Assembly (NCBI GenBank): GCA_965205545.1
Contig: OZ242170.1
Coordinates: 1,922,001-1,986,000 of the forward strand
Length of the DNA stretch: 64,000 nt
Origin: Bin55 sp965205545
GTDB taxonomy: Bacteria; Pseudomonadota; Gammaproteobacteria; Pseudomonadales; Azotimanducaceae
Direction of reading: 5' to 3'
In this document: piece after piece, positions 63,470-64,000 of the stretch
Layout of the letters: the number at the start of each line of letters is the position of its first letter
Position numbering within the stretch: position 1 is the first letter of the stretch
The notes under the pieces: model-generated
Told to the model about the DNA's origin: nothing
Databases searched by the model: none
Seen by the model: only the letters and a program-made list of their open reading frames with translations
Made by a program: the position numbers and the translations under genes

Positions 63470-64000
63470 ATGACTGGGTTGTATGTTCATATTCCATGGT
63501 GTATTCGCAAATGCCCCTACTGCGATTTCAATTCGCATGAAATGCGGAATGAATTCGACGAGTCCGCCTATGTTGATCGACTGAACGAAGATCTGGAAAC
63601 CGAATTAAGCAGTGGGCAATCCGACATTGGCACAGTCTATTTCGGCGGCGGAACGCCCAGTCTCTTCGCGCCCGACTCATTTGCCCAAATCTTGGAGAGA
63701 TTAGAACCGGCATCACTCGAGGAAGTGACCATGGAAGCAAACCCTGGTACAACGGAGTACTCGGATTTCAAACTTTACAAAGAAGCGGGAATTACTCGAC
63801 TGTCAATTGGCATTCAATCATTCGATTCCAGCCACCTTGAAATTCTAGGTCGCATTCATGGACCGAACGAAGCTCAGCATGCAATTGAGAAAGCCATGGT
63901 GGCGGGATTCGACTCCGTTAACTTGGATTTGATGTACGGACTCCCCCACCAGTCGATATCGCAGGCTCTTAAGGACTTGGAAGTAGCCATCAACTACCAG
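63470..64000 (+). CDS. hemW: Radical SAM haem chaperone HemW, 5' part (cut by window edge)
   Basis: The first 177 codons of a coproporphyrinogen oxidase-like radical SAM protein. The iron-sulphur motif is CIRKCPYC (C-x3-C-x2-C). TVYFGGGTPSLF, MEANPGTT, RLSIGIQSFD and DLMYGLPHQS follow in the usual order. The ATG immediately follows the rdgB stop. HemW is thought to be a haem chaperone rather than a true HemN; the HemN-specific region cannot be checked here. Confidence 0.93.
   Translation, partial: MTGLYVHIPWCIRKCPYCDFNSHEMRNEFDESAYVDRLNEDLETELSSGQSDIGTVYFGGGTPSLFAPDSFAQILERLEPASLEEVTMEANPGTTEYSDFKLYKEAGITRLSIGIQSFDSSHLEILGRIHGPNEAQHAIEKAMVAGFDSVNLDLMYGLPHQSISQALKDLEVAINYQ

Noticed and set aside
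1..64000. CRISPR arrays, rRNA, tRNA, intact transposases
   Set aside because: None was recognised on reading both strands; short tRNAs could still be missed without a covariance search.

Overview
The window looks like a chromosomal segment of a gammaproteobacterium of moderate GC. The strongest evidence is the block from about 55.4 kb to the right edge: gshB, a tonB3-like gene, yqgE, ruvX, yggS, proC, yggT, metX, metW, a DUF4426 gene, rdgB and hemW. That order is typical of Pseudomonas-like gammaproteobacteria. No rRNA, tRNA, CRISPR array or intact insertion sequence was seen. The rest is accessory DNA with several decayed genes, so the genome appears to gain and lose cargo. I cannot name a genus.

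Layout. 1-4.7 kb: RND efflux genes on the minus strand (adaptor plus two permeases, the second cut by the window edge). 5.4-10.2 kb: a patch of toxin-antitoxin-like and unknown genes, including an antitoxin whose toxin has decayed, a HigA-like orphan, and a DUF4143 ATPase behind a large inverted repeat. 10.4-19.0 kb: a carbohydrate-uptake locus (TonB-dependent receptor, LacI regulator, GH3 beta-glucosidase, secreted glycoside hydrolase, GPH-type symporter), probably for a beta-glucan or other beta-glucoside. 19.4-20.7 kb: nhaA.

20.8-35.2 kb is the exceptional part: two convergent operons that together encode most of a sterol pathway. On the plus strand are a sterol C-24 methyltransferase homologue, squalene synthase, and a polytopic protein whose layout resembles the eukaryotic sterol delta8-delta7 isomerase EBP. 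On the minus strand, in transcription order, are isopentenyl-diphosphate isomerase, a fused HMG-CoA reductase-mevalonate kinase, a C-4 decarboxylating dehydrogenase (SdmB-like), a Rieske C-4 demethylase oxygenase (SdmA-like), a delta14-sterol reductase, a CYP51 14-demethylase, and a fused squalene monooxygenase-oxidosqualene cyclase of about 1116 residues. Read as a pathway: acetyl-CoA-derived HMG-CoA to mevalonate and phosphomevalonate, then (missing steps) IPP/DMAPP, FPP, squalene, oxidosqualene, a C30 sterol, 14- and 4-demethylation, perhaps double-bond shift, and 24-alkylation. HMG-CoA synthase, phosphomevalonate kinase, mevalonate diphosphate decarboxylase, FPP synthase and a 3-ketosterol reductase are not in the window.

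35.2-48.3 kb: a DUF2779 nuclease-like gene, a HipBA-like pair, a frameshifted PD-(D/E)XK gene with its partner, and three paralogous membrane-anchored alpha-solenoid proteins, interrupted by a PIN-domain pair and a decayed DUF4143 ATPase. 48.3-55.2 kb: scattered genes (a nucleoside deoxyribosyltransferase-like protein, two outer-membrane beta-barrels, a PhyH-type dioxygenase, a sodium/solute symporter). 55.4-64 kb: the conserved housekeeping block, in which tonB carries an apparent one-base frameshift.
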